A model generated the notes under the pieces. It searched no databases. It was not told the DNA's origin and saw only the letters and a program-made list of their open reading frames with translations. Positions 53,049-62,446 of a stretch of DNA of 64,000 nt are shown here, piece after piece. Position 1 is the first letter of the stretch. Each line of letters opens with the position of its first letter. Where the stretch lies: the NCBI GenBank assembly GCA_041751425.1, contig JBGSXL010000004.1, positions 156,665 to 220,664 of the forward strand, in the 5' to 3' direction. This DNA is from JAVVEG01 sp041751425. Lineage in GTDB: Bacteria > Pseudomonadota > Gammaproteobacteria > Pseudomonadales > Pseudohongiellaceae. Position numbers and translations under genes: made by a program.

Positions 53049-54565
53049 CATCCGCCGCGTTTTTCAGCTATACCAGCTTACTGCCACCACTGATTATTCT
53101 CAGCTCACTGATTCCGGGCCTGTTGATATTTGCCACACCCGAAGCAGCAACCAGACAAAGAGTTTTACTCAACCTCAGTGGCATAGCGCTGAAACTGATA
53201 CTGGTTGCGTTCATGTTGTTCGGTGTCAGCCAGGGACAGACATTCCGTTTCGAGTTACCATTTTTGCCTGGTGCCCCCTTGGTTCTGCATGGTGACTCTT
53301 TGGCACTGCAGTTCGTCACACTGTCTTCTGTCCTTTGGCTGGCCACTACAATTTACGCCATCGGTTATCTGGAAGGATCACCGTTGCGCTCGCGATTTTT
53401 TGGCTATTTCAGCTTGTGCGTCAGCGCCACTGTAGGGCTGGCACTGGCAGGCAATCTCATTACTTTCGTATTGTTTTACGAATTGCTGACGCTGGCCACT
53501 TTTCCGTTGGTCGTGCACCGGGGTACTCCGCAGGCACTGCGCGCGGGGCGAGTTTATCTGGCTTATACCCTCGGCGGAGGAACGCTGTTGCTGATGGGTG
53601 TTGCCATGTTGCATTCTGTCATCAGTACGCCGGACTTTATACCCGGCGGCTATCTGCTCGCGCTGACAAGTGAGCATAGTTTTGTATTACAGACAGCTTT
53701 TGCGCTGATGATTGCAGGGCTCGGCGTCAAAGCCGCACTGATTCCATTGCACAGCTGGTTGCCTCAGGCGATGGTGGCACCTGCACCCGTGAGTGCATTA
53801 CTACACGCAGTGGCCGTAGTGAAGGCCGGCGCCTTTGGTATTATCCGCGTGGTTTATGATGTGTACGGTGCCGAAGCCAGTGCTGTCTTGACACTGACAC
53901 AGCCGTTACTGTGGCTCGCCGCTGCAACCATAATTTACGCCTCAATCCGCGCACTACAACAGCAGGATATAAAACGCCGTTTGGCGTTTTCCACAGTGAG
54001 TCAGGTGTCATACATTACACTTGGTGTTGCATTGCTTGGTCCCCTTGCGGCGATCGGCGCTATTGTTCATCTGGTGCATCAGGGCCTTATGAAAGTCACA
54101 CTGTTTTTCTGCGCAGGCAACTTTGCGGAGACGCTGGGTATCCACAAAGTTCAGGAAATGGATGGTCTTGGGCGCAGAATGCCCTGGTCAATGGCAGCTT
54201 TCACTATAGGCGCCTTGGGTATGATTGGTGTACCACCCATAGCTGGTTTCATCAGCAAGTGGTATCTGGGCATGGGTGCTCTTGAAGTGGGACAGGATTG
54301 GGTAATCTGGATTCTGGTTGGCTCTGCTCTGCTCAATGCCGCCTACTTTCTTCCTCTGATTTACCGGGGCTGGTTCGGCAAACCTCCGGTAAAAGGATGG
54401 CCTGAAAATAATTTCACTGATCGTCGCTTCGAAACCCATTGGATGCTACTGATGCCAGCACTTTTTACCGCCCTGCTTTCATTACTGGTGGGCATATTCG
54501 CAGGCAGTGTGTTCAGCCCACTGGGTTGGAGTGAATTCATCATCACTCAGGAGTTCGCATTATGA
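53045..54565 (+). CDS. Mrp antiporter-like subunit, ND5/ND4 type (second of three)
   Basis: The 506-residue protein has the complete ND5-like core: FYELLTLATFPLV (Glu146), IAGLGVKAALIPLHSWLPQA (Lys229), LHAVAVVKAGAFGI and GVPPIAGFISKWYLG. Features such as LHGDSLALQFV and the helical YLEGSPLRSRFFGYF loop resemble the N-terminal ND5-like half of MrpA more than MrpD. Start is GTG 53045, overlapping the previous stop. Confidence 0.88.
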   Translation: MTSAAFFSYTSLLPPLIILSSLIPGLLIFATPEAATRQRVLLNLSGIALKLILVAFMLFGVSQGQTFRFELPFLPGAPLVLHGDSLALQFVTLSSVLWLATTIYAIGYLEGSPLRSRFFGYFSLCVSATVGLALAGNLITFVLFYELLTLATFPLVVHRGTPQALRAGRVYLAYTLGGGTLLLMGVAMLHSVISTPDFIPGGYLLALTSEHSFVLQTAFALMIAGLGVKAALIPLHSWLPQAMVAPAPVSALLHAVAVVKAGAFGIIRVVYDVYGAEASAVLTLTQPLLWLAAATIIYASIRALQQQDIKRRLAFSTVSQVSYITLGVALLGPLAAIGAIVHLVHQGLMKVTLFFCAGNFAETLGIHKVQEMDGLGRRMPWSMAAFTIGALGMIGVPPIAGFISKWYLGMGALEVGQDWVIWILVGSALLNAAYFLPLIYRGWFGKPPVKGWPENNFTDRRFETHWMLLMPALFTALLSLLVGIFAGSVFSPLGWSEFIITQEFAL

Positions 54566-56280
54566 TCTCCGAATTTCTTTGGATTACTGTTCCACTTGCC
54601 CCCTTAATGGCTTTGTTACTGGTTATGGTGCTGCCAGCATCAGAAAAACTTGCAGCTCTCTTCCTCTCAGTGAGCTGTGTGCCTGCGCTGGTCGTATCCT
54701 GGCTGATGGTAGCAGCGATTGATCTTGCTATGCTATGGGATGGCGCGTCGTGGGGAAGCGAACAATTGATAGTCAGAGCCTTGCTTGCAGCCACTGCACT
54801 CCTATGGGCAATAGCTGGCGCTTATGCCGGATTCAGTCAGCGCCACGACGCCCACCTTAAGCGGTTTTGTATTTTCTGGTTGATCGCATTGAGCGGCAAT
54901 CTGCTGCTGATTATCGCGCAGGATGCGCTAAGCTTCTATGTCGGTTTCTCAATGATGAGCCTGTCCGCATACGGGCTGGTGGTGCATAACGGTACGTCCA
55001 GCGCCAGACGGGCAGGCAGACTCTATCTGCAACTTGCGGTACTCGGGGAAGTACTTCTGCTCGCAGGTATGATGATGCGGGTACATGCAGCCGACGGATC
55101 TCTGTTGTTCGCGGAGTGGAGCTACGCGCCACTCGACCCTCTTGCTGCAGGCTTGTTAATAGTAGGTCTGGGGCTAAAAGCCGGATTCTGGCCATTGCAT
55201 ATCTGGCTTCCGGTTGCACATCCGGCCGCACCAGCGCCGGCCAGTGCCGTGCTGTCTGGCGCCATGATCAAGGCAGGTATTTTTGGTCTGTGGCTGTTCC
55301 TGCCCGGTCAGGAGATAACGTTACCGGCTGATACGCTCTGGCAATTACGAGACTGGTCAAACCCGGTGATGACTGTTGGTATTATCAGTGCGTTTTTTGG
55401 TGTAGTTGCAGGTCTCACACGATACGATACCAAACAGGTACTCGCTTACTCCTCGGTCAGCCAGATGGGCTATCTATTGTTCATTGTTGCTATGAGCTGG
55501 CAATTACCGGATCAGAAAGAAGCGCTGGCAATCATCCTTGTTATCTACGCTATACATCACGGGTTTGCAAAAGGCGCGTTGTTCCTGGCAGCAGACCTGT
55601 TCAAGTCTGGTCGCGCCGGTTCAGCCATGCAGATCGGTGCCATGCTTGTGCTGCTGGCCATTCCTGCACTGGCATTAAGTGGCATGGTGTTCACAAGTGG
55701 TGCGGTTGCCAAAACCAGCCTGAAATCCCTGCTTGATAATCCCGCAATGTCACTGTGGTTACCCTGGCTTCAAGCCAGCGCGGTGGCCAGCACCCTGATA
55801 CTGGCGCGCGCTTATTATTTATTGGTAGCGTTACAGGAAAAGACTGACAAACCAGTTCCAATAAAGCAGTTGCTTATATGGGCAGCGCTGTGCGTGATGC
55901 CCATACTGCTTCCCTGGTTATGGCCAACCATGCGCGAGGTTTTATGGCAAACATTTGCGCCATACAAATTGTTTGAAGCCGTCTGGCCGGTGTTAATTGG
56001 CTTGAGTGTTGCTGCGTTGGCGATGCGCTGGCGTTGGCGACCACCCCGGATACCCGCCCATCTGCAGCACCCGTTTCTGGCACTGTCATTGCTTTTGAAA
56101 CGCCGCTTGAATAAAGCTTTATTGCCGCCTTTAGAGCTGGAATTTACAACAACATCGCTGCGGACACTCGAGCGGCGTTGGAATCGCTACTGGCAAGGCG
56201 GCACCGTCAACCGCAGCGCTGCATTACTGGTGCTTTTCGTGATTGTCGCTGCACTTGTGATACTACCTGGTTCAACCTGA
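54562..56280 (+). CDS. Mrp antiporter-like subunit, ND5/ND4 type (third; TM5 Glu missing)
   Basis: The 572-residue protein keeps the overall fold and the TM7 lysine (GLGLKAGFWPLHIWLPVAHP, Lys206) and IKAGIFGLW. At the TM5 position it reads FYVGFSMMSLSAYGLV, with Ser130 where relatives have glutamate (GFELMSL). Its C-terminal ~90 residues (RRLNKALLPPLELEF, LERRWNRYW and a last helix) are longer than in the other two. It is the last gene of the operon. Loss of the glutamate suggests altered or no ion transport by this subunit, unless this is normal for its subclade. Confidence 0.85.
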   Translation: MISEFLWITVPLAPLMALLLVMVLPASEKLAALFLSVSCVPALVVSWLMVAAIDLAMLWDGASWGSEQLIVRALLAATALLWAIAGAYAGFSQRHDAHLKRFCIFWLIALSGNLLLIIAQDALSFYVGFSMMSLSAYGLVVHNGTSSARRAGRLYLQLAVLGEVLLLAGMMMRVHAADGSLLFAEWSYAPLDPLAAGLLIVGLGLKAGFWPLHIWLPVAHPAAPAPASAVLSGAMIKAGIFGLWLFLPGQEITLPADTLWQLRDWSNPVMTVGIISAFFGVVAGLTRYDTKQVLAYSSVSQMGYLLFIVAMSWQLPDQKEALAIILVIYAIHHGFAKGALFLAADLFKSGRAGSAMQIGAMLVLLAIPALALSGMVFTSGAVAKTSLKSLLDNPAMSLWLPWLQASAVASTLILARAYYLLVALQEKTDKPVPIKQLLIWAALCVMPILLPWLWPTMREVLWQTFAPYKLFEAVWPVLIGLSVAALAMRWRWRPPRIPAHLQHPFLALSLLLKRRLNKALLPPLELEFTTTSLRTLERRWNRYWQGGTVNRSAALLVLFVIVAALVILPGST

Positions 56281-56317
56281 GGAGCGGCCAGCTCTTACGC
56301 AAGATTCGCATGCTTCA

Positions 56318-56887
56318 TCAAGCTTTGGGCGGTGTGACCCCGGTCTGCCCCTGATATTTCCCACCGCGTTGTTTGTAGGTAACAGCGCACTGTTCATCGG
56401 ACTGATAAAACAGCATTTGTGCTACACCTTCGTTGGCGTAAATCTTGGCGGGAAGTGGCGTGGTGTTAGAGAACTCCAGCGTCACATGGCCTTCCCACTC
56501 CGGTTCCAGCGGCGTGACATTGACGATGATTCCGCAGCGGGCGTAGGTGGACTTGCCCAGACAGATAGTCAGTACATCGCTGGGGATGCGGAAATACTCT
56601 ATGGTGCGCGCCAACATAAAGGAGTTAGGTGGAATAATGCAGTACGGTTCATCGATGCTGACGAAACTGGTTTCATCGAAGTTTTTGGGGTCGACCACAC
56701 TGGTGGTGTGCACATTGGTGAATATCTTGAACTCGCTGGCACAACGCACGTCGTAGCCGTAGCTTGAAGTACCGTAGGAGATTACCTTTTCACCATTATG
56801 GTAGCGTACCTGACCTGGCTCGAATGGCTCGATCATCCCCTGCTCGGCTGCCATCTTTCTGATCCATATATCTGACTTGATGCTCAT
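56318..56887 (-). CDS. dcd: dCTP deaminase
   Basis: This trimeric enzyme turns dCTP into dUTP for thymidylate synthesis. The 189-residue protein matches closely: SYGYDVRCASEFKIF, FMLARTIEYFRIP, GKSTYARCGI and PLEPEWEGHVTLEFSN with catalytic Glu138, ending GGKYQGQTGVTPPK. It converges on the Mrp operon and lies downstream of the serine protease gene, separated by a strong hairpin. Confidence 0.97.
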   Translation of the reverse strand: MSIKSDIWIRKMAAEQGMIEPFEPGQVRYHNGEKVISYGTSSYGYDVRCASEFKIFTNVHTTSVVDPKNFDETSFVSIDEPYCIIPPNSFMLARTIEYFRIPSDVLTICLGKSTYARCGIIVNVTPLEPEWEGHVTLEFSNTTPLPAKIYANEGVAQMLFYQSDEQCAVTYKQRGGKYQGQTGVTPPKA

Positions 56888-56930
56888 GTTGCGAGAACTT
56901 CCTTTTTTTTCAGCAGGGTGGAATTTGGAA

Positions 56931-56953
56931 CGCGAATGATACGATCATTCGCG
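56931..56953. terminator. Perfect 10-bp hairpin between the protease gene and dcd
   Basis: CGCGAATGAT-ACG-ATCATTCGCG is a perfect stem with a three-base loop, 30 bases beyond the protease stop and 44 bases before dcd. No T-run follows on the minus strand, so it may be a processing or stability element, or an operator. Confidence 0.5.
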
Positions 56954-56982
56954 CCGAAATTCATCAGTGGGATGGCGAAGCG

Positions 56983-58557
56983 TTACTCTTCGAGCAGACC
57001 TTCAGAGTAACTGGCAGGGATACGATACAGTTGCAGAATGCCCTGTTCACTGGCTTTGGCTTCGGCGTGGTCAATGACTACCTGATAACCCGTTTCGTTC
57101 TTGAACACCACATGAGGTTTCTGGTTGCTGTTCAACATGCGGGTGAAATGCTGGAAATCCTGCACCGGCACACCGCTAACCTGATCAACAACCCAGTTGC
57201 GCAAGTCGTGATATCCCAGATTGACATCGCTGGCCAGCACCTGCAGTGCCACAACAAGTTCACGCTTCTCAGGAGACGACCATTCGCTTCTGGCCTGCAA
57301 CAGGCTGACAGGTGCAGTCCGGCTCCAGTCCGGTCCCCAGCGCTTGATCAGATTCATATTCAGCGGAACAAACAACACACCGCCGTAAATATAGTATTCA
57401 GGAATGCGATCAAACTCTTCGGCGCGCACCAGGCTGTAATTGTCCTGGCGTCGCATGGCAACCAGTTTTTCCTTGTGTACGGTGCCCGCTCGTGAAAATT
57501 CGATATCGATGCCATCGCCAATTTGACGCAGGTCGATAGCGTGCTTGTAATTGGTCTGTAGCACATCACTGACCTGGATGGTGCTGTCGCCAGCGATGCG
57601 GTACCCACCAATGCTCAAGAGCACATCGTTCTCCTGCAACACACCATCAGCAGCAGAATCATTAAACACCTTGATGACCAGTACTCCGCTCTGCGCAGGG
57701 GTTAGCCCGTACGCTGCCTTGGCTGCCGGGCTTTCCAGATCCTGTGTGCGAAAACCCAGGTCGGGGAAGCCATCATAGATGCCATCCTCACTGTCAGTCA
57801 GCACATGGCGAACAATATCCGGCGGGACGAAATAGCCCAGGTTTTCCGCGCGTCCGCCCGAATTTGCCTGCATCACCACGCCGGCAATCTTGCCATTCAC
57901 AATAACCGGTCCACCGCTATTGCCGGGATTGATGGCGGCATCTATCTGGCCAGCGATAAGGAATTCACCGGAATGGGCATAAACCTGTTGCTCTATTCGG
58001 GACAGAATGCCCTTGGTAATGCTCAACGTACGCCCACCGATTGGATAGCCGAATACCAGCACTTCCTCATGCGGATCTGGCAGGTTGCCAATTTCCAGGG
58101 GCGCCAACCCCTCAAAGAACGCAGGATCATCCACCGTCACTATGGCCAGATCAGACGCATGAGAAACAAACTGTACCCGTGCTACGTGGCGGGTAGGGTC
58201 ATTGTGTTTCTGCACCTGCACATAACTGGCGTTAGCAACCACGTGGGCGTTAGTCAGAATTCTGTTGCCACTGATCACGCTGCCGGACCCACTGCCCTGA
58301 CTTGGCGTCAGCAATCGCCATGGCGTGAAATAATCCGGCGCCGCAGAGGTTGTATATATTTTGACGATGGAGTTTTCCACCTGCCGGGCAGAGTCGCTGA
58401 TCTGCGCCTGCACGGGCATAGCCAAAACCACCAGCAACAATAGCAGCAAGCCTCTGATCTGGAGTGGAAAAAACTCAATGGCGATTATATAGAGTTGATT
58501 TGTAACACTTTTTTCGACAGGGTCAAAGCTGCCTGTGGCAGTCGATACATGCGGCAT
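56983..58557 (-). CDS. Deg-like S1C serine protease with PDZ domain(s)
   Basis: The 524-residue protein has a 36-residue polar start, then a signal-peptide core (GLLLLLLVVLAMPVQA). The trypsin-like domain has His105 (RILTNAHVV), Asp136 (VSHASDLAIVTV) and Ser214 (INPGNSGGPVI). A PDZ domain (~290-350: VLVIKVFNDSAADGVLQEND) and a PDZ_3-like region (~385-500: EYYIYGGVLFVPLNMNLI) follow. The architecture is nearest to the 'Deg9/10-like' S1C group rather than DegP. AAGGAAG five bases before ATG supports the long start. It likely acts in the periplasm on misfolded proteins (inference). Confidence 0.88.
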   Translation of the reverse strand: MPHVSTATGSFDPVEKSVTNQLYIIAIEFFPLQIRGLLLLLLVVLAMPVQAQISDSARQVENSIVKIYTTSAAPDYFTPWRLLTPSQGSGSGSVISGNRILTNAHVVANASYVQVQKHNDPTRHVARVQFVSHASDLAIVTVDDPAFFEGLAPLEIGNLPDPHEEVLVFGYPIGGRTLSITKGILSRIEQQVYAHSGEFLIAGQIDAAINPGNSGGPVIVNGKIAGVVMQANSGGRAENLGYFVPPDIVRHVLTDSEDGIYDGFPDLGFRTQDLESPAAKAAYGLTPAQSGVLVIKVFNDSAADGVLQENDVLLSIGGYRIAGDSTIQVSDVLQTNYKHAIDLRQIGDGIDIEFSRAGTVHKEKLVAMRRQDNYSLVRAEEFDRIPEYYIYGGVLFVPLNMNLIKRWGPDWSRTAPVSLLQARSEWSSPEKRELVVALQVLASDVNLGYHDLRNWVVDQVSGVPVQDFQHFTRMLNSNQKPHVVFKNETGYQVVIDHAEAKASEQGILQLYRIPASYSEGLLEE

Positions 58558-58640
58558 AATACTTCCTTCGACGTTGAACTGCTTATTTGTTGTTTTAGGA
58601 AAACTGATCTTTGCAACGATATTGCTAAGTACGATGACCG

Positions 58641-58670
58641 AGTAAACCTGAGTTACAGTTCTCAGGTCAA
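58641..58670 (-). promoter_or_regulatory. Protease promoter overlapped by an ACCTGAG dyad
   Basis: On the minus strand TTGACC (58665-58670), 18 bases and TTTACT (58641-58646) form a plausible promoter. The spacer contains a perfect inverted repeat ACCTGAG-N8-CTCAGGT (58646-58667). Such placement would let a repressor block RNA polymerase. The hairpin could alternatively end the metG transcript. Confidence 0.4.
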
Positions 58671-58697
58671 TCCTAATTACAGACTTGTTGCAATTCG

Positions 58698-60830
58698 TTA
58701 GATAACTCGCATTCCCGCTTGCGCTCCACTGTCAGGTGACAGCAACCAGATATCCTTGCCACCGGGACCCGCTGCCAGCACCATGCCTTCAGACATACCG
58801 AACTTCATTTTCCTTGCTTTAAGGTTGGCAACCATCACGGTTAAACGTCCCTGCAGGGCTTCTGGTTCATACGCCGATTTAATGCCAGAGAAAACTGTGC
58901 GCAATTGCGCTGCACCTGTTGCATCAGGACCCAGATCCAGTATCAGCTTCAGCAGCTTGTCAGCGCCCTCCACGTGTTCCGCAGTCACAATGCGGGCAAT
59001 ACGCAGATCCACTTTGGCGAAGTCCGGAAACTCAATCTCTTCTGCCAGGGGCTCATCTACCAGCGGTGACTGCACCGCGTTACCGCTTTCATGTTCTGCC
59101 ACTGCATCTCCTCCGGTTTTGGTTGTTCCTGCACTGGTAGTGCCGTTCGCATTAGTCGCATTAGCATTTGCTGCAGCTGCCGTTTCGGCCAGCATCGCGT
59201 CTACACTGCTTTGTTCCACCCGACTCAATAAGGCGTTGAACTCACCCACTTTGTGATTCAACAACAGAGTGTTCAGGTCTTGCCATCGCAGGGGCTCTAC
59301 TGTCAGGAACGCTTCTGCTTTGGCCGCCATGGTGGGTAGCACCGGCTTCAGATAAATAATCAGCAAACGGAACAGATTGATGCCAGTGCTGCAGACAGCC
59401 TGCACTTCCGGCGCGTGTTTATCATCTTTGGCCAGAACCCAGGGTTGCTTGTCAGCGATATATTGATTGGCTTTATCAGCCAGCGACATGATGACGCGCA
59501 TGGCCTTACTGTACTCACGCGCTTCGTAGTAGCCAGCAATCTCCAGTTCAGCTGCCTGAAACTCTGCCGTCAGAGCCGGTTCGCTGCAATCCGCCGACAA
59601 CATACCGGCGAATCCCTTGTTGATGAATCCGGCACAGCGGCTGGCAATATTCACAACCTTTCCTACCAGGTCCGCATTCACCCTGGTGATAAAGTCATCC
59701 AGGTTCAAATCCAAATCATCCACCCCGCTGCCCAGCTTGGCAGCCAGGTAGTACCGCAAATATTCCGGATCGAGATGTTTGAGATAGGTATCTGCGTTGA
59801 TAAATGTACCGCGCGATTTGGACATCTTTTTGCCATTTACTGTGAGGAAACCATGGGCATAAACTGCGGTTGGTTTGCGATAACCTGCGCTGCTCAACAT
59901 GGCCGGCCAGAATAGAGTATGGAAATTGATGATGTCTTTACCAATGAAATGGTAAAGCTCCGTGTCGCTGCCCGGCTTCCAATAATCTTCAAAACGATAA
60001 GCGGTTCTCTCGCAAAAATTCTGAAAGCTGGCCATATAACCAATCGGTGCATCCAGCCACACATAGAAATATTTACCCGGAGCATCGGGGATTTCAAAAC
60101 CAAAATACGGTGCGTCCCGGCTGATATCCCATTCCTGCAGACCACCCTCCAGCCATTCGCTCAATTTGTTGGCCACCTGCTCCTGCAATGCGCCACTGCG
60201 CGTCCATTCTTTGAGCATATCGCTGAATTCCGGCAACCGAAAAAAGTAGTGCACAGACTCTTTCTCGACCGGCGTGGTTCCGGACAAAGTTGAACGCGGG
60301 TTGATCAACTCCGCTGCATTGTAGGTGGCGTTGCAGACTTCGCAGTTGTCTCCGTACTGGTCTTCTGCTTTGCAGCGTGGACAACCACCCTTGACGAAAC
60401 GGTCGGCAAGAAATAATTGTTTCTCCGCATCGTACAATTGCATGATCGTACGCGCGCTGATATGACCATTTCTTTGTAGCGCTGTGTAAATCGCTTCGGA
60501 AAAAACCTGGTTTTCCGGAGAATGCGTTGAGTGGTAATTATCAAAGCTGATATTAAAGCCTTCGAAATCGGCCTGATGTTCTTCACGCACGCGATTGATA
60601 AGTGTCTCGGCAGTGATGCCCTCGTTTTCTGCCCGCAGCATGATGGCTGTGCCATGCGCGTCATCGGCACAAACATAAACACAATCCTCTCCTTTCAAAC
60701 GCTGCATACGCACCCAGATGTCAGTCTGGATAACTTCCATCATATGGCCTAAATGTATGCCACCATTGGCATAAGGCAAGGCACTGGTGACGAGTATTTT
60801 GCGTTGTACGCGGGGTTGTTGTTCTTGCAC
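58698..60830 (-). CDS. metG: Methionine--tRNA ligase
   Basis: The class I enzyme shows the HIGH region SALPYANGGIHLGHMMEVIQ, zinc knuckles CPRC and CEVC, the KMSKS loop KKMSKSRGTF and the helical anticodon-binding domain. An Ala/Thr/Asn-rich linker (~575-605) leads to a C-terminal EMAP/Arc1p-like tRNA-binding domain (FAKVDLRIARIVTAEHVEGA) that dimerises the protein. GTG 60828-60830, eight bases after AGGA, gives 710 residues; a TTG ten codons earlier is the other candidate. It lies 43 bases after the rubredoxin stop. Confidence 0.95.
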   Translation of the reverse strand: MQEQQPRVQRKILVTSALPYANGGIHLGHMMEVIQTDIWVRMQRLKGEDCVYVCADDAHGTAIMLRAENEGITAETLINRVREEHQADFEGFNISFDNYHSTHSPENQVFSEAIYTALQRNGHISARTIMQLYDAEKQLFLADRFVKGGCPRCKAEDQYGDNCEVCNATYNAAELINPRSTLSGTTPVEKESVHYFFRLPEFSDMLKEWTRSGALQEQVANKLSEWLEGGLQEWDISRDAPYFGFEIPDAPGKYFYVWLDAPIGYMASFQNFCERTAYRFEDYWKPGSDTELYHFIGKDIINFHTLFWPAMLSSAGYRKPTAVYAHGFLTVNGKKMSKSRGTFINADTYLKHLDPEYLRYYLAAKLGSGVDDLDLNLDDFITRVNADLVGKVVNIASRCAGFINKGFAGMLSADCSEPALTAEFQAAELEIAGYYEAREYSKAMRVIMSLADKANQYIADKQPWVLAKDDKHAPEVQAVCSTGINLFRLLIIYLKPVLPTMAAKAEAFLTVEPLRWQDLNTLLLNHKVGEFNALLSRVEQSSVDAMLAETAAAANANATNANGTTSAGTTKTGGDAVAEHESGNAVQSPLVDEPLAEEIEFPDFAKVDLRIARIVTAEHVEGADKLLKLILDLGPDATGAAQLRTVFSGIKSAYEPEALQGRLTVMVANLKARKMKFGMSEGMVLAAGPGGKDIWLLSPDSGAQAGMRVI

Positions 60831-60873
60831 GTTGCGGTTCCTGTATACGTCCTGACTCAATTCTGGCGATTGC

Positions 60874-61041
60874 TCAGGCTATTTCCACCATCTCAAAATC
60901 TTCTTTTCCTACACCACATTCCGGACACATCCAGTCATCAGGCACATCAGCCCAACGCGTTCCCGGCGCCAGACCTTCCTCCGGCAATCCTTGTTCCTCG
61001 TCATAGATAAATCCACAAACAATACACTGCCACTTCTTCAC
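60874..61041 (-). CDS. Rubredoxin
   Basis: A 55-residue frame with a GTG start (61039-61041) encodes a complete rubredoxin: the iron ligands are CIVC (Cys6, Cys9) and CPEC (Cys39, Cys42). GFIYDEEQGLPEEGLAPGT and DDWMCPECGVGKEDF match the family closely. It is an electron carrier with a single Fe(Cys)4 centre; its reductase partner is not in the window. An in-frame stop lies just upstream, and no strong ribosome binding site is seen. It precedes metG on the same strand. Confidence 0.95.
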   Translation of the reverse strand: MKKWQCIVCGFIYDEEQGLPEEGLAPGTRWADVPDDWMCPECGVGKEDFEMVEIA

Positions 61042-61193
61042 GACTGTTGCTCACTTCGGGGTTCATTAGATGTCACTGGGTACAAGGGCGCAGATGATAC
61101 TGCATGACGGCACAAATTTCAGCCGCCATGCGGGGCGATATTGCAAATACGAAGCCAGTTCGTCGCAATACGCAACAAAAGGAACCTGGCAGA

Positions 61194-62429
61194 TCAGAGA
61201 TTGCCGGCTTCACGAATGGAGCGGGCATCGTTAATAGTCGCTGACCGGGGACAATCACCGCGCACAAAGCTGGCTGCACAGTTACCCCAGAAACCAATGG
61301 TATGCACCAAGTTCGACTGCTCCAACGTGCAAACGCCGGCTTCCACGGAAGAATCCGGTTGCCACGTAAAGCCCGGCAAAGCCGCGTTGATCGCCTCGGT
61401 GAACAGCCCTGCCGGTGCTTCCGCAAGAATCTGCGAACCCTCTATTTTCCCTGCTTCATCGAAACTCAGTTGCACAATCACTGAGCCTACCAGCCGTTGT
61501 TCTGCCCAGCGAATGGGATAGCTCAGAGCACCAACGTCGATTTTGCCCATGCAGACCGGCAGGTCGTTGTCCGTGCCTGCCAATTCCAGCACAGTGTTTA
61601 ATACAGCAGTGGGCAATTCATTCAATGTGCGATAGCGCAGTCGATTTCCTATCAGTGTGCCGATGTTCGAACTGGACGCATGGAAATAAGATTCCATAGT
61701 GCGCGTCCAAGCCTCGGCCTGCCACTTCAAACTCATTAGCCCTGTTCGACTGGCATTGTCTTGCGTTGCTTCAATATCGCTCACCAGCCGATTGTGCACC
61801 TCTACCATGGCCTCGTAATCGCTGTGCGTGGCTACTTCCAGAAAATCAGCTGCCGCTCTGATCACCTGCGCTTCCCGGGTGTCCCTCAAATAGGCGTGAC
61901 CAGCGCGTGAGTTCAACTCCGCGGCCATCGCGGCGCTGAGTTTCGCCTGCGCCCATCTGCCACGCCCCCAGTCATTGCGATACAGCGTTTCCGCCGCCAG
62001 CAAAGAAATGCTGTCAATACCTGGCAGGGCTACGCGGCTGTTAAGTGCTGCAGCCAACTCGTCCCGCTGTTGCTCAGGTTGCGCACTGAACAGTAGCAAT
62101 TGGCGCAAGAGCTTGGATACTTCTGGTTGATCATCAGGGACGCGCAGGGTTGCTCCTTGCTCATGCAGAAAATCGGCGAACATGTGCGCGTTTTCTAAAT
62201 CGCGTGCGAGATAATTGACCAGACCAAACTCGCGTGCGATGGTGGCTGTTTGGCTGGAATCGCGATCGAAATCCGCCCAAATTTCCAGCGTTTCTCTGGC
62301 AGCGGCCTGATAGTCACCACTTTGCATGGCGCGGTTAAACGCGGCGATATCTGCCCATACAGCTACTGGTAGCAGCAGGAGCAGTGCAGCGATCCAACTA
62401 CGGAACTGCTTGGCGTGGCAACCTGGCAT
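61194..62429 (-). CDS. Exported protein with a C-terminal TonB-like domain
   Basis: The 411-residue protein has a signal peptide (WIAALLLLLPVAVWA). A helical, TPR-like part (~28-290, e.g. DIAAFNRAMQSGDYQAAARE, DLENAHMFADFLHEQGATLR) follows, then a TonB C-terminal fold (~310-375: LVGSVIVQLSFDEAGKIEGS, AINAALPGFTWQP). TonB_C domains bind outer-membrane partner motifs, but there is no N-terminal membrane anchor of the ExbBD-linked type, so it is unlikely to transduce energy itself. A cysteine-bearing tail (NCAASFVRGDCP) follows. Role is unknown. Confidence 0.65.
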   Translation of the reverse strand: MPGCHAKQFRSWIAALLLLLPVAVWADIAAFNRAMQSGDYQAAARETLEIWADFDRDSSQTATIAREFGLVNYLARDLENAHMFADFLHEQGATLRVPDDQPEVSKLLRQLLLFSAQPEQQRDELAAALNSRVALPGIDSISLLAAETLYRNDWGRGRWAQAKLSAAMAAELNSRAGHAYLRDTREAQVIRAAADFLEVATHSDYEAMVEVHNRLVSDIEATQDNASRTGLMSLKWQAEAWTRTMESYFHASSSNIGTLIGNRLRYRTLNELPTAVLNTVLELAGTDNDLPVCMGKIDVGALSYPIRWAEQRLVGSVIVQLSFDEAGKIEGSQILAEAPAGLFTEAINAALPGFTWQPDSSVEAGVCTLEQSNLVHTIGFWGNCAASFVRGDCPRSATINDARSIREAGNL

Positions 62430-62446
62430 TTTAGTTAACTCCCATT

